DNA of 64,000 bases from Romanomermis culicivorax (Eukaryota > Nematoda > Enoplea > Mermithida > Mermithidae), in assembly GCA_963922205.1 (NCBI GenBank), contig CAWUHX010000274.1:372001-436000 (forward strand). The letters are read 5' to 3'. The notes beneath the pieces were generated by a model that saw nothing but the letters and a program-made list of their open reading frames with translations, was not told the origin of the DNA and searched no databases. Shown piece after piece: positions 34,099 to 46,959 of the stretch; within the stretch, counting starts at the first letter, position 1; every line of letters begins with the position of its first letter. The translations under genes were made by a program, and so were the position numbers.

Positions 34099-34575
34099 GT
34101 AAAGTCAGCTAACCGGTACTCGTTTTTTCAGTGATTTTTCAGCCGTATTTCGATAATAAACATTTCCCCAAACGACAGACATGAGTATTAACACGTTCCA
34201 TGCGTTCTCTGTAAGCTACTGTAGTCAGGCATATGAAAATCTGACACAAAAAAAGCTATCTTTTTAGCCCAAGCAGATAACCTTAGCTTAGCTGTACGTC
34301 GTACTGCTGACTATTTAGGCGGGCCATATCTGGTATCACACTTTAATTCTTAAAACATCTTAAATCCATGAGCCATTGGCGCCATGTGACAGCCACCTGG
34401 GTTTTCAAGCGAAAAATTCTGCCACATGTCGTACCCGTGTCACATTAAGCATTGTTGGCATTACTCTTTTCAATAGTTAACAATGTACATAGAAGCTAAG
34501 TAAATTCTTTTTTAAGGCCAAGGGAACAAGCTCGTTTGTTCAGAAAACAGGCGGAAGAAAACGCAGTGGAAAGGG
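34099..34575. other. upstream region of the aminopeptidase gene
   Basis: Unique-looking sequence between a MITE and the TATA-like motif. It would hold the proximal promoter. I see no defined factor site. Confidence 0.3.
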
Positions 34576-34583
34576 TATAAAAA
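34576..34583 (+). promoter_or_regulatory. possible TATA box of the aminopeptidase gene
   Basis: TATAAAAA preceded by AAGGG lies 96 bp upstream of the inferred start codon at 34672. A transcription start about 30 bp further on would leave a 5' leader of roughly 60-70 bases. Position and context fit a core promoter, but an upstream non-coding exon cannot be excluded. Confidence 0.4.
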
Positions 34584-34671
34584 GCATCGATATTCCGTCG
34601 TTAATAGCCTCGTGCTTCCTCGCGTTTTTAAAAGAATATTCTCCAATTGTCGAATCGTCCATTTCATTGCG

Positions 34672-35213
34672 ATGGTATTTTCTTTGTCACTATTTTTACT
34701 GCTTTTCGTGCTTATTTCTTTAAACAAATTCTCTTCATCCTTATTAGTCGACAAAAATTTGCATAATTTAACTCATTGCCCGACATCTAACGAAAAAGCT
34801 GATTGCGATTTTAATTGCCCCTGGTCGGGCATACGATTACCTGTCTTTTACAGACCGGAACATTACGTTTTAAATTTGCGACCCGATTTGGATACGGATG
34901 AATTTTTCGGCGACGTTACGATATCCATTTTTACGCCAAGAAATCAAGACAACCTCGAAAGTAAAAATTGGTTAATTCTACATTCCAAAGATTTAACGAT
35001 CAACGAAGTTGCCGTCGAACAAAACGGGCTCAGGTCGAAAATTGACGCCAAAGATTGGCGAACTTGTACGAAAAATGAACAATTGGCGTTCAAGCTATCG
35101 TCGGATTTTAAAGGAAATTTCTCGCTATTTCTTGACTTTAAAGGAAATCTATCCAACAAATTGGACGGATTATATAAAAGTTATTATATGGCTGAAGATG
35201 GAAAGACAAAAAA
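34672..35213 (+). CDS. aminopeptidase exon 1: membrane anchor and N-terminal domain
   Basis: The first in-frame ATG gives [20 protein letters not shown], a hydrophobic N-terminus, then a Cys-containing stalk and the start of the beta-sandwich domain ([14 protein letters not shown]). An open frame extends upstream only through a GTG, which is not a credible start here. The donor AAA AA|GTAGCT joins in phase 2 to the next exon to give [16 protein letters not shown]. Confidence 0.85.
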
Positions 35214-38200
35214 GTAGCTTTAATTTTCTCGTTGGATTTTCTGTTCTGTAAAGCTATACCCTGTGATATTTTGTCTTCAATTTATAATTTAATTTGTGAC
35301 TTCAAATCTTATGTTTCTAATTCCTTTCTTTTCTGTTCCCAGTGAATCTTCTTATTTACTTTACTTTAAATTTTCCGGTGATGCTGTGATGCCTCAGTAT
35401 TGTTTTGGGCTCTTCATTTTATTGTCGCCCCATTTTTGTCTTTTTATTTTATTGTCTCCTTCGACTCAACCTTCATTCTTTTTTGTCTACTACTACTACT
35501 CTGCTCATTTTTAGTGTATCGTTTGCGTCTTCCCTATTTCTATGTTTAGGAAAACCAAATGGATAAGAAGTTGGTAGAGAATTTCTCGCTTTTTTCTTCT
35601 TGAGCGTAGAAAATCTTTAAACCAACAGTTGAGCTCCAAATTACTGTAATTAACTTTACATGTTTATTTGAAGTAAACCGATATTCAGACCATTACACAA
35701 GAAAGCACCAGAAAATATCTTTTTCTTTGGTAGCTTATATTAACAAATTGGGAAAATTTGTTAAAATTGGGAAAAATTTTTGATTTCTAACTACCCAGAT
35801 TTTGGCTGCAGTCTGTGTATATAACTGAATGCTCGATTTTTGTCGACATCGACCTCATTTAAAATTCTTTGTTGTGCCAAGAATCTAAAGCTAAAAAACT
35901 AATTGTAGATTCTTTTGTGAAAGCTAAGAGCAGTGTTTATATGTCTTTTTTCTGAACATATTGTCGCTGCTTTAGTCGTTGTAGAATTAACATTTGACCC
36001 AAGACGGTCAAAATTGTTCAACTGAAACATACATGTAACGGAGGTCCGGGGGATCAAGCGACTTTTTGGAGGCGAAGGAAGTCTTGAAGATTTTTTTCTT
36101 TTTTTCCGCCTAGAAGTCAAAAACGGTTCAAAAAATAATATTTTTTGTTTAAAAAACCGTAAAAAATGTACATGTAACGGAAAGCGCCAAAAAACTTGAC
36201 ATTTTTGGCCGTTTTTTGTTCATAAATGATCATTTTCATCAAAAAAGTTTTTTATTTTTTCCAATCAAAAGTACGAGGCTCTGTATAGCTACCGAATAGC
36301 CAGCCATATGATTGGCGGATTCTGAAGGAGATCACCATATGACTAGCCATATCACCGAAAATTTCTTAAGGGATTGGTACTTCAGGCACTTCCGCTCAGT
36401 CACATGTAAGAACTGAAGTGATTTTCATTGAGATTAAAGGAAAAAGTCTGTTTGTTAGATAACTTCTTCGAAAAAATTGTCTAGACGTTGGCATTTAAAG
36501 TTTTTCATCGGAATTTCAATATTTCAAATCGCTTCATCAAACCTAATGATTGAAGTTGTCGACTGAGAAGATTGTGTTTTGCAGCGTTACCTTACATGCC
36601 CGTAGAATATTATGTAATATCATTTTTCCTTGCTTTTCAGTCATAGTTAGCGGTCTTCGTTTGAATTTCTTGTAACTTTTATCGAATTTAAATTGTTACT
36701 CTTCTTGCTCTTTAGATTTAGTACTGTATGATAATTTTTACTTGTACTAGAAGACGGTATGATGACTCACTTCTATTTTCAAACTTCCATAAGCGTCGGA
36801 TCACGCTTTTTCTATTAGATTTGGCTGTGGAAGAGTCATTTTTGAGTGGCATAATTATTTAGGTATCTTATTACAACTCAATTCGAGCCGACCAGCGCCC
36901 GAAAAATGTTTCCTTGTTTTGATGAACCATCTTTCAAAGCACATTTTACGTTGAACGTCGTTCACGATTCCAACTTGATGACTTTATCCAATGCCCCGTT
37001 GTTGAACAGTAGTACGATAAATGTCGATGGACGATCTCTAATCAAAGATTCATTTGACAAAACGGTGAAAATGAGCACATATTTATTAGCAGTTATTGTT
37101 TCGGATTACAAGCGCGTGACGTCGAAAAGTTTGTCGGGGATTATTGTAAGTTATTTTTTTTGTAGCGAGTAATAAGTCTTTCTGTCAAGTTTCAAGTGAA
37201 CTCTGAAATTTTTGTCATATTGTTTCAGTTTGAATGTGGTAAAAATATATACATAATCTATGTCTTGTGAATTAGAAACTTAAAATCAATTTTTCGTGCT
37301 CAAAATCTACTATTTTATAATTTTGCCTAAAATTGCCTCAAACTTTGATGATTGCATTATTTATATATCATCTTTCATCCTAAAAGAATGTTTTTAGATT
37401 TACCATTTCTTCCTTCTTTCTATTTTTACTTTTTAATCGTTTCTTTCTTTTCGATCGTTTCCTACTTTTTCTGTCGTTTCTTGGTTTTTCTTTAGTTTTG
37501 ACTCTTGAAAATACCCTGAGTTATAGAACATCGTCAGAAACTATTTGCTCTTACTAACGTTTTCCAGTGTAGGCCGGATTTTAAAAAGATAGCAGTTGCA
37601 AACTTTTTTCTCGCTCACATTATTTACTTCTAATCACGGTTCTGGATTATAAATAAATTCTATTAATTCGGGTTGTCCCAATCCCCGGTACCAAACAGCT
37701 GCCCCGACCCGGGGCTAAGTTTACCTCGGTACGGGGCGATACTACTCAAAAAACTAATATTTTCGATAAGATAACAGGTTAGGTTTACAATATATTTCCA
37801 GCCTAGAATGTGTAATACGTAATTAATATTTATTTGAGTAAAAACATCAGACTTTTCTCATATAAATTTAGGATATTACGCTAGCGTTCTTTATCATGAT
37901 TGAAACTTAAGATTTTTAGAGTTTAGGTGGTCTCAAGCTTCACGAACTTATATTTTCAATAGTGAGATTAGGGATCACTACAGCAAAAATAAGCATTTGT
38001 TCTTACTTGAGGTACTTTGCTTTCAGTCAGTGTGTGAAAGAAAAGGGCATGTGCAGTCATACTTGGGCAGTAGGTTCAATCGGATGCCATTGGGTCCCAG
38101 ATAAGAGCTAACTTCGCTACCAGATGAGCAAGTTCCCAATCCCAGATCAAAGTTAATGCCATGACGCTGATTTTACGTTATAAAATTGTGTATACTCTGA

Positions 38201-41200
38201 GAAAAGCTGAATAATCAACTTCGATTGCATCGTATCTATTTTTATGAAATAAATCTACTAACACTCGATTTCATACCCTAATGCGGCTTTGGTAACTAAC
38301 ATACCTGTACTTGGGGGGGGGGGGGTTTGGGGGGGATTCCCCCCAACTTGGCCAACCCAGTACCCAAAATCATTTCCCTTCCAACCCCCCCCCCCCCCCC
38401 AGTTGGGAAAAAATAAAAAAAATTTGCCAAAAAGTGTATGTTTTTTGGCCTTTTTTGGCAAAAATTTCGACTTTTTCCTACCCCCCCCCCCAAAAAAAAA
38501 TTTCGGATTTACCCCCCCCCCCCCCCCCAACTGGTCGGAGGTCTTACAGGTATGGTAACTAAAAACCAATTTTCTGGCTGATGAACTTTGGAACTAAAAA
38601 CCAATTTTCTAGCAAATGAACTGATAAACTTCGTCCAATATGTGCAATGCAGTTTCTTCTGGTAAGAGTAAATTTCTCGTCGTTAGTAGTAGCAGTTTCC
38701 TCAAAAACTTCATCTCTTTATCGACAATAATGCTCAAACTCTATCTATAAATCAATGCGGTATCGTGGCTAATGAAATAAAAATATTAAATAAAATAAAA
38801 AGGAAAAGAATCATCTTTTTCTATGAGTGATACATGGAGTATGATACCAAACGTAACCTATATTAGTATGTTATATGTCTATTTCAACTTCGGGAAAAGC
38901 CTAATCAGAACCCTCATGATTAATGTTTGTTGGCCTTTGAAATGTTTGCTCTTATGAAGTTTGAAATAAAAATTGTTTTTCAGGTGTCAGTTTATGCTCC
39001 ACCTCATCAGGTCAATTTAACAGATTACGCTTTGAATATTTCGGTTAAATCCTTAGACTTTTTCGAGCAATTCTTCGGCGTTCCATATCCTTTAAAGAAA
39101 TTAGGTAATTTTGAATGATTATTCTTTCTCCATCAGTTATTCCACATTTTGTAGATTTAATATCCATAAACGACTTCCAAGCGGGTGCCATGGAAAATTG
39201 GGGTTTAGTGACTTTTCGGGACATCTATTTATTGCACGAACCTAAAAAAGCTGCGGCGGTCAACGAAGAAAATATTGTGGGAGTTATTGTGCACGAATTA
39301 TCGCATCAAGTATACTTAAAATTTTGATCATTGGTTGTAAAAATAATTTTAAGGATCTCTATACCCAATTTCAGACTTTGGGACTGCACTTTTTTATAAT
39401 ATGTGATGACTTCGAAACTTTTATTCGAAAATTAAAATTAGAATCCTGCGCCTTAGGTCAAAATCAAGCTGTTAATATTTGTTTTCTATGTTTTCGCTTT
39501 ACCTTTAGTGGTTCGGAAATCTTGTCACTATGGAATGGTGGAACGATTTATGGCTGAACGAAGGATTTGCTAATTTTATGGAAAATTTCGTCAGGGACGC
39601 ATTAATGCCATCATGGAATGTCGTAATTTTTTATTCTTATTAATGAGTTTTAACGAATTGTCTTTCTGTTACGTGCAACAACAATCAAACGCTAGAGCCT
39701 TCGCTTTTGGATAGCGTCAAGAGTGATAAAAATCCAATTTCCCCCAAAAATTGTCAAACATGTCTGAAAAATGCGTTTTTAAGTTCCGAAATCTCTTTGA
39801 AATAGCGAATTATAGATTGACACTTTTCGCAAATTTTGGGCAAAATTCTAAATTAGATAAAGGCGGAGGTTCGAACAACTGTTTTGGATATATATATTCC
39901 GCTAGCCGCTGTAGGAAAAGTCGCTGATGTGACAATCCTTGGCTAGGGGGCATTCTCATAGCACTGCTCAGTACATATACGCCTTCATCTTTTATAGATG
40001 TCGAATTTTGTTAGCGATTGTCTAGAATCGGCGTTATGGTTGGACGGATTAGTTAATACGCATCCCGTTTCGTCGGAAATTGTCGATCCGTCGGAAATTG
40101 AGAGCATGTTCGACGATATTTCTTATTCTAAGGTCAGTAAAATTAGCGTGTTTATTAGAAATGTCCAATGCAGGTTAGAGCTTTTATGGTAATGTAAACG
40201 TTACATAAAAAATTCAGAAACTATTTTTCATTAAGCGATTTTTTCCTGAAAACCGTTCTGAAACAAAAATAAATACATACATGCATGCGCATAGGGGTAA
40301 ATCCTCCTGCCTGAGACCACGGGCAACCCCTGGCCCACAAATAAATCGACAAACACCAACCTGAACTTTTTCGAATACAGTTTTTTTTGGTGATTTTTAT
40401 GCATATTTTGAATGAAAAACATTCTTCTGAAACTCTGTTTTGTTTTTTTTTGCTCCACCACCCCAGCCCCTCCATTAAAAGCCTGAGAACCTTCCCTTTC
40501 TATAAAATTCTTGCCTTGCATGTCTGACTCAATACCATATTAGATTTTTATAGGGAGCCTCTTTAATCCGATACTTGATGAGCATTATTGGCGCAGACGA
40601 TCTTAGGAGCGGCTTACAAGATTATTTGACCTCTTTCAAATATTCGAACGCAGAAGAAAAAGATCTTTGGGTTTATCTGAACAAAGTATTTTTTCTTTAA
40701 AATTCGAATATTGCTCTTCTCTTCAAAAAATTTCCTATCGCAGCATACCAATCGGTTTCCCAATGATCTGACAGTGGCAAAATTTATGAAACATTACATT
40801 CAACGTAAAGGTTATCCGTTGGTCGAAATTTCCGTTAATAATGGACGCCTGCTGGCCAATCAGACAAGATTTTATTACCTTATAGGTGAAATGAACAATC
40901 AGACCAGGTAAATATATTTTGTACGGCTCATTACGGTATCTATGTATGTATGTATCTTATTTCCATTTTAGAAACGAAACGTGGAACATACCGATTACTT
41001 TCATAACGGATAACTTGGACGAACCAAAAACGTTTTGGGTTGAGCATCAGAAAGAAGGTGAGAAATTATGCGTATTAATCAGATTTCTTTTAAAAATATA
41101 ATCATTATCCGGTCACAATTTTTGTAGGTATGAAATTGAATCATTTTTTAAATCTAGTACTTATTATTCAATATCTGATTACGTCTAAACGCACTGCAGT

Positions 41201-44200
41201 CTTCCAAGAATTAGATATCTTTTAATACAATAATTTTACCGAATTACGCTTTTTCAAGTTAATATCGATACGGGCATAAAGGGTTTCTCATGGTTCAAAG
41301 TCAATGTTAATTCGACGGGTTATTATCGCGTTAATTACGATGATTCTAATTGGAAAGCATTATTTAAGGCCATGGTAGCAACTCCAAAAGTAAGTAAACT
41401 GGTTTCAAACTTACGTAAAAATCTAACATTGATTTGAGTAGAATTCATTCAAGAAAAGACGCAAATTGTTTTTACTTAATTACTTCAAATATTGAGAAAA
41501 GCTGTTTTGTTTTTGTCTGAAGGCAAAATAACGTCAAAACATGAAACGTTGGTTATTAAATCAGTCGAATGTGAAATTTGAAGTACTTAATATCCTGCAG
41601 CTGAAAACGTTAATGCAAAGAATAACATATGTCTTCTTTCCTCAAATACAGCAATAACATATGTCTTCTTTCCTCAAATACAATAAATTTTGTTCTAGGC
41701 TAGGAATCGTTTTGCTTTTTCTTTCACATTGATCAGAAATTCACTTTAGACACACTAAAACGCTGCAATTATGAAATTCTGTCGAGGTTGTGTAAAATGA
41801 TTTTCTGGAAATACGAGTACCTATCATTTTTATGCGATGTGCTGCCTATCTATAGAACAGATATCCGGATCCGATTACGCGGATATCCGCCCTGCTTCCC
41901 GAATCCCATCACTAAAATCTTCTGGATCCGGATCCGATAGTAACTAAATTGTACTTGACTATTTTAATGTTCCATCTGTATCACCCTTCAAACGATTTCT
42001 GGTAAAATTTTAAATTTATCCGGTGCTACGGAATTATTGTTCCGAGGGAACATTCGTTGACGGTCGAGGTAAAAATTTTTTGGCTATCAAGCCAATGACA
42101 ATTTCTGGAGTAAACTTTAATTAGAGGAATGTGTGTTACATCGTAAGTCTTCATTTGTTATTGATTTTACTGATGTATATAATTCTACTCAATGAATAAA
42201 AGATGTCCTAGGCTGGCTTTTTTAATTAACAATGCACTGTCCCTTGGGTGTATACTACATTCTTTGAGCGTTTTCCACACAAAAATAGTGATCTTGAAGT
42301 TGTCGAATTTTTCAATTTTTCTACTGAGAAAATCGATAAAAGGATGCGTTTTCCAGGCTTTAGAAAGTTAAAATCCCCAAATTGTGGATTAAGAATTATA
42401 ACATGATTTGCATCTTTTCCTCGATGGTTCCGAGTATTAAGTTCACTTCGGTAATTTTTACGTTGTTGGAATAACCCATAAGTCAAAATAGCCTAAGCCC
42501 ATGAAATTTTGAGTACACTTATGTTTAACCGTAGCCCATTTAATTTAAAATGATAGGCGCGGCGAAAGCTAAACAAGTAGGTTCTATTTGATACCAGACA
42601 TGGACGGCAACAATTTTACAAGAGGATGGGTCGTCGGACTTTTTATCGACAGGAGTGGGGGGGTGGGCGAGCAAAAAAGCAAGAGTTCCGCAAGCATGTT
42701 TTTTATACAGAATATACATAAAAATTATTTAAAAAGCTGTCTTCGTAAAAGTTCAGGTGGGGCTTGACGATTTTTTCGGGCCAAGGGATGTCCATTGCCT
42801 CAGGTAGGAGGGTTTACCCCCTATGTGTATGTGTGCTTGTTACGTAATTTTCACTTTTTAGAAAACTATAGTGTAGCAAAATACCAAATTTCTTCAGGAG
42901 AATGGGAAGCCAAAATCATTGAGAAAATATGTTTATCCAATGTCCATTTGGATGGAACTGCGTCGATATTTGAGTGCTACCCGAGAAATTCTGACGACTC
43001 AACAAATAAAATGAAGCAAATTTTCAGCCGTTCTGTTTACCGCTCGCTATGGAAAATTTTTTTCATTGATTACTGTAATAGGCTTACTATTTTTTCGTAT
43101 GAATTAACTCTCACGAGATAACTTCATCAATCATATCAAAGTGAATGGAGTTTAGTAACAAAAGTGTTTTTCTTATCAATTTCAAAATACGTTCGACCAA
43201 TCGCTGCAGAAAGATACGTTATAGCATTAGTGTAAGCAACTCAACAATGTCCAACAGAAAACAATTCATTCTCACCTAATGAAAAAGACGTTGAATAAAG
43301 TACAGTAATTGGTGTGATTTTGTCAAATTCGATGCAAATACTTTTTTGTGATGCTGAAAGAGGCGTGCAGAAAAAAAGCTGGTCCAACGACGTTTGCGTT
43401 TTGAGCTCTGACTCCAATTTCGTCCTCATTTCAATAGTTACATCAATAATCATTGAAATGAAAAAAAGCATGAATCCATAGTAAAACATGCGCGATTATT
43501 GATCAGCATATGCACATACAGGGTGTTTCATAATGATTGACTGTACTCCTGTATCCTAACGAGTAGACCCTACGCAAGATTTCAATATACCACCTTGTGG
43601 GGAATTCAATTCTGCATTGAACAACTAACATCTAGTAGTTTATACTTTTCATGTAACTTCTACGTAAAAGAAGAAATAAAACGTAAAATCTGTTGTGTGT
43701 TTTCGAAAATGAGTTTTTTGTCTTTTGTTAACTTTTCTGTTTTTGTTGTTAAGCATAATATTTGATTTGTTTCCCCCTAAATAGTGTTGATGATACAATT
43801 CTTCAATGCCATCGATGTATTCTATTTAACTTTTAGTTTTTTACTTCTGCCGACCGCATGGGCCTATTGAGCGATGCATTCGCCCTTTTGGACGTCGGAA
43901 AAATGAAATTCGGCTTGCTTTTCGATGCCTTGCGCGAAATTCTGAACAATGAACAATCTCGTGGAGTATGGGACATCGTTAATATGAAAATTAGACTTAT
44001 CGAGACGCGTTTGAGGGAATCAGAAACTTATTCGGCATTCAGTGTAAGAATATTTTCTATTTATTCCTGTTGAAAGAAAACTACATGTTTATACTCAACA
44101 ATTCTCGCTGAAATGCTTTATATATTTTTTATATAGAAGATGATGGTCAGCATTCTTGAGAAACCCTACTCAACTGTTGGATGGAATTACGCGGCCGATA

Positions 44201-46462
44201 AGCATGAATCAATTTTCGTCAGTATATTCATATCGAAAATGGCTTGCTTATTTAACGTCAACGGCTGCCGAAAACGTGCTGTTGAAACGTTTAAAAATTT
44301 TACCGAAAATGGTCAAAGGTAAGATATTCGGTCATCAGAAAAGACGTATTCAATTTCGATACTTTTTTAACCTTACACATGTATCTAAAATATTATAGAT
44401 GCTTGAATAAAACAGAATATTCTACTCATCCTTAATGTTTAAAAATTTGAGTTAAACAGTGACTCTAGTGATTCCTCCTTCTATAACAAGTATTAAAAAT
44501 TTTTCATTGTGATTCTTTATTATACTTATTCTCCATGTTTTAGTCTCAATCCAAATTTCCGTTACTTGTCGTGTTCCCATGGTTTATCCGAAGGTCCGGA
44601 TACCCATTTTGACAAAGTTTTCAACTTATACAACAAAAGTGAAGTACCTGCCGAGAAGATGGACTTCCTGTTATGTTTGGCCAGCACAAAATCTTTCTGG
44701 CGACTAAGCAGGTAAATGTTTTTGGTCTAGTTGGAGGAATTTTCGATTAAAAGCAATATCCGATTATAGTCGGTTTAGTAAATCCTAGATTTAATCGGCA
44801 ATCTGAGATGGGTATGACATGAGGCGGTTTAATCGCTGATTCTTCAATGTCAAATTGACTACAGCAAAGTCGCAAACAAGTAATTTGTTAACCGAAAACA
44901 ATCATTTCCGGTTGAGAGTAGACGACTTCCAAAACTGGATTGCACATCTTCGAGAGGAGTTCGATTATGTTTTTGAATAACTTTTTTATCGATTTGTCTC
45001 CTCACATATTCCTATAAATTCATATTGCAAGTTGTTTGCATATTTTTTCACACTGTCTAAGCAACAATTTAGCTAGAATAATTTTTAGTATGATTTGAAA
45101 TTGCTGTAATTGTCAGCATTAGATTTTACATAAGTTACCCATGAAAATAAGTAGTGATTTTGTAGAAGGTGCTTTCCATTTGAAACTTCAATAATTTCTA
45201 GGTTCGTGAAAGGCATTGCAAGAAGATCGTTCTTTGAGACACCATGTGCATTGGGTGATTGATTAAATTTAACTTTTATTAAAATATCCAATAAGTGACT
45301 GCAGAATATTTACGAAGTAGCAGCAACACTCAAGCAGTGCACATCGTATATAATTTTGTTACATAGAAGCACAATCCAAGGGACGATACAAAGTAATGTG
45401 AAACCAAATTGTCGAAAATAGAAGACAGTTGTCGCAATAGTGACAGATGGCCAATCGGAGATTGAATCCTGCACAGGTTTTGCAATCTTCGATTAAATGT
45501 GCCACTTCGCTTGTTAACCAGAGATTTTTTCAACTGGTCTTCTGTCATACCAGGAAAGTAAACGGACTTTAATCGGCAATTTAGTCGGGGCTTAGTTTCA
45601 ATCGGCCCTCTATCAGACGGCCTTTATTCTTCTAATTACCGAATGAAAGTCCTCAATTTGTGATTTTTCTTTCACACTGGAGTACTTCTCAACAACAATA
45701 AGAAAGCTAATCTATTTCCAAAGGAGCCTGAGATCCGCTGTCATTTCTGCATTGTTCGTCGAAATCTCGTTTTTCAAGTTGTAGTTCTGACTGCTATAGT
45801 CAATTTTGGTGTAAAGTGTTTGTCGCTTATTCTGCAGTCTTATTATTTATGCTAGTCTTTTTGTTCTCGGTCGGCTCGTTTTAGAAAATTAGGAAGGTTG
45901 AACTACAGTACCAATGCATTGTTTCCTGTCAATCATCTTGCAATTAATTTCTCAAATTTTTAGTCATCTTCCGTCTTCAGGTTATTGGAAATGACTCTTG
46001 ACCCTGACATTATCAAACCAAGCGTAATGCCGTCGCTTTTGGATGTCATTATCCGCGAACAGCCTACAGGATCGCTGCTCGTCTGGCATTTCTTTAAGAA
46101 AAATTATCCAAAGATAAAAAAAGCGTATAAATTTTTTGATCTTTTGTGACGTTATTTTTCACATTCACATTTTCAGCCTTTCGCAGCCCATCATTTCTAG
46201 AATAATACGATCGTTTAAGATACTGCATTCGCAATTCGACTATGACGAGGTAAATAGTCATAGAGGTTGGTACACAGTAGAATATGTACGAGTATAATTC
46301 CTTCTTTTCGTTTAGTTCGTCGAATTTCTCAAAAATAAAGAACTAGGATCCAGTAAAAGGCCGTACGAACAGACGAAAGAGAGGATCCGGATAAACGTGC
46401 AGTTTCTGGATTTACACGAAAAAAATATCGCGCAGTATTTGAGAAAATTGTCTTTTATGTAA
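34672..46462 (+). CDS. M1 zinc aminopeptidase (aminopeptidase N-like), complete, 16 exons
   Basis: It removes N-terminal amino acids from peptides at the cell surface. Inferred exons: 34672-35213, 36863-37145, 38984-39104, 39155-39309, 39509-39622, 39998-40132, 40554-40685, 40744-40907, 40972-41057, 41259-41389, 43837-44043, 44137-44318, 44544-44711, 45981-46124, 46177-46249, 46316-46462. All have GT-AG ends and the phases close to 2784 nt (927 aa), normal for the family. Seen: an N-terminal hydrophobic stretch (residues about 2-18, signal anchor or signal peptide), the [13 protein letters not shown] block, GAMEN at 326-330, HELSH at 362-366 with the third zinc ligand Glu at 385 (18-residue spacing), the transition-state Tyr at 448 in SYSKGAS, the WFKVN...GYYRVNYD block, and an ERAP1-C-like tail. 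The C-terminus is not hydrophobic, so no GPI anchor is expected. Nothing looks inactivated. Orthology within M1 (APN, ERAP or invertebrate-specific) is not resolved. Confidence 0.93.
36028..36410. mobile_element. MITE, CATACATGTAA family, in aminopeptidase intron 1
   Basis: CATACATGTAACGG on the left and a degenerate CACATGTAAG on the right are flanked by AACTGAAA (36020-36027) and AACTGAAG (36411-36418). Its interior is the reverse of 33765-34090 (CATATGACTAGCCATAT near the right). Confidence 0.8.
36863..37145 (+). CDS. aminopeptidase exon 2: substrate-binding N-domain
   Basis: It encodes [21 protein letters not shown] and continues to [14 protein letters not shown], the highly conserved end of the M1 N-terminal domain. 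The acceptor is TTATTTAG and the donor ATT|GTAAGT in phase 0. Confidence 0.9.
38300..38554. mobile_element. MITE, CATACCTGTA family, in aminopeptidase intron 2, exact TSD
   Basis: CATACCTGTACTTGGGGG on the left and GTCTTACAGGTATG on the right are flanked by an exact GTAACTAA (38292-38299 and 38555-38562). It is in the opposite orientation to 29363-29550. It contains very long G and C homopolymers, which produce Pro-rich open frames on both strands. Confidence 0.93.
39155..39622 (+). CDS. aminopeptidase exons 4-5: GAMEN and zinc site
   Basis: Exon 4 (39155-39309) holds the exopeptidase motif GAMENWG and ends exactly after HELSHQ. Exon 5 (39509-39622) resumes with [20 protein letters not shown], supplying the third zinc ligand. 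The intron splitting the zinc site is 199 bp; the intron before exon 4 is only 50 bp. Confidence 0.92.
40276..40526. mobile_element. MITE, CATACATGCAC family, in aminopeptidase intron 6
   Basis: CATACATGCATGCGCATAGG on the left and CTTGCATGTCTG on the right, flanked by AATAAATA and ACTCAATA (6/8). The body matches 3257-3498. It ends only 27 bp before the intron's acceptor. Confidence 0.75.
42595..42835. mobile_element. MITE, CATACATGCAC family, reverse, in aminopeptidase intron 10
   Basis: CAGACATGGACGGC on the left and CTATGTGTATGTGTG on the right, flanked by TTTGATAC and CTTGTTAC (6/8). The body is the reverse complement of the 3257-3498 type and very similar in order to 62679-62933. Confidence 0.75.
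44730..45625. repeat. TAATC/GATTA units in aminopeptidase intron 13
   Basis: Phrases such as CCGATTATAGTCGG, TAATCGGCAATCT and GGCGGTTTAATCGCTGATT on the left, and TAATCGGCAATTTAGTCGG on the right, resemble the arrays at 18.5 and 19.6-19.8 kb. The two clusters may be ends of one insertion that makes up most of this 1.27-kb intron. No TSD was found. Confidence 0.4.
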
Positions 46463-46959
46463 ACTGATTTGGCGGATTTGTACCATAGAAAATTTTATCA
46501 ATGGCTGTCTTTCAATTGTTGATTTTCCACAATTAGAATGATAGTTGATCAAGTCACAACCTATCATCCGTACCTTCCACGGAGGTAGGGAAATCAACCC
46601 AGGCGTGCAACTTTTGAAATGAATTTGAATCTTGAAATCCCTCCATGATGCATACTCCTCGATGATCACTGTTTTCAACTTTATCTTGATATTTTTCAAT
46701 TTTCAATGCAAAAAAATTGAAACCTAACTGAGATCCCACACTTGGAAATCTATTGAGGTGTTTCATTGACAGATATGATAAGTTGAAAATTATATTTGAA
46801 AATAATGATATTTTCAGTAGGTTTACACGCTGAGTATCATGGTAGCATTCATTCCACATTCGGATATCCACAGTACACCAAGGAGTAGAATTTTTACATT
46901 TTTGACATTACTCGGTGAGCATACATGTCTAGAAATATCGCACGTCACAAAAGATGTGA

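Noticed and set aside
34612..34671. Upstream extension of the aminopeptidase frame from a GTG
   Set aside because: Eukaryotic initiation at GTG is improbable and the ATG at 34672 gives a suitable hydrophobic N-terminus.
38258..38569. Open frames up to 103 codons inside aminopeptidase intron 2
   Set aside because: Same artefact of MITE homopolymers; the host intron has clear splice sites and the element has an exact GTAACTAA TSD.
41860..41940. GATATCCGGATCCG repeats in aminopeptidase intron 10
   Set aside because: They look like the subterminal motif of a DNA transposon, but ends and TSD were not identifiable.
43511..43600. CAGGGTGTTTCATAATGATTG resembling a transposon terminus
   Set aside because: No matching right end or TSD could be found in intron 10, so no element is called.
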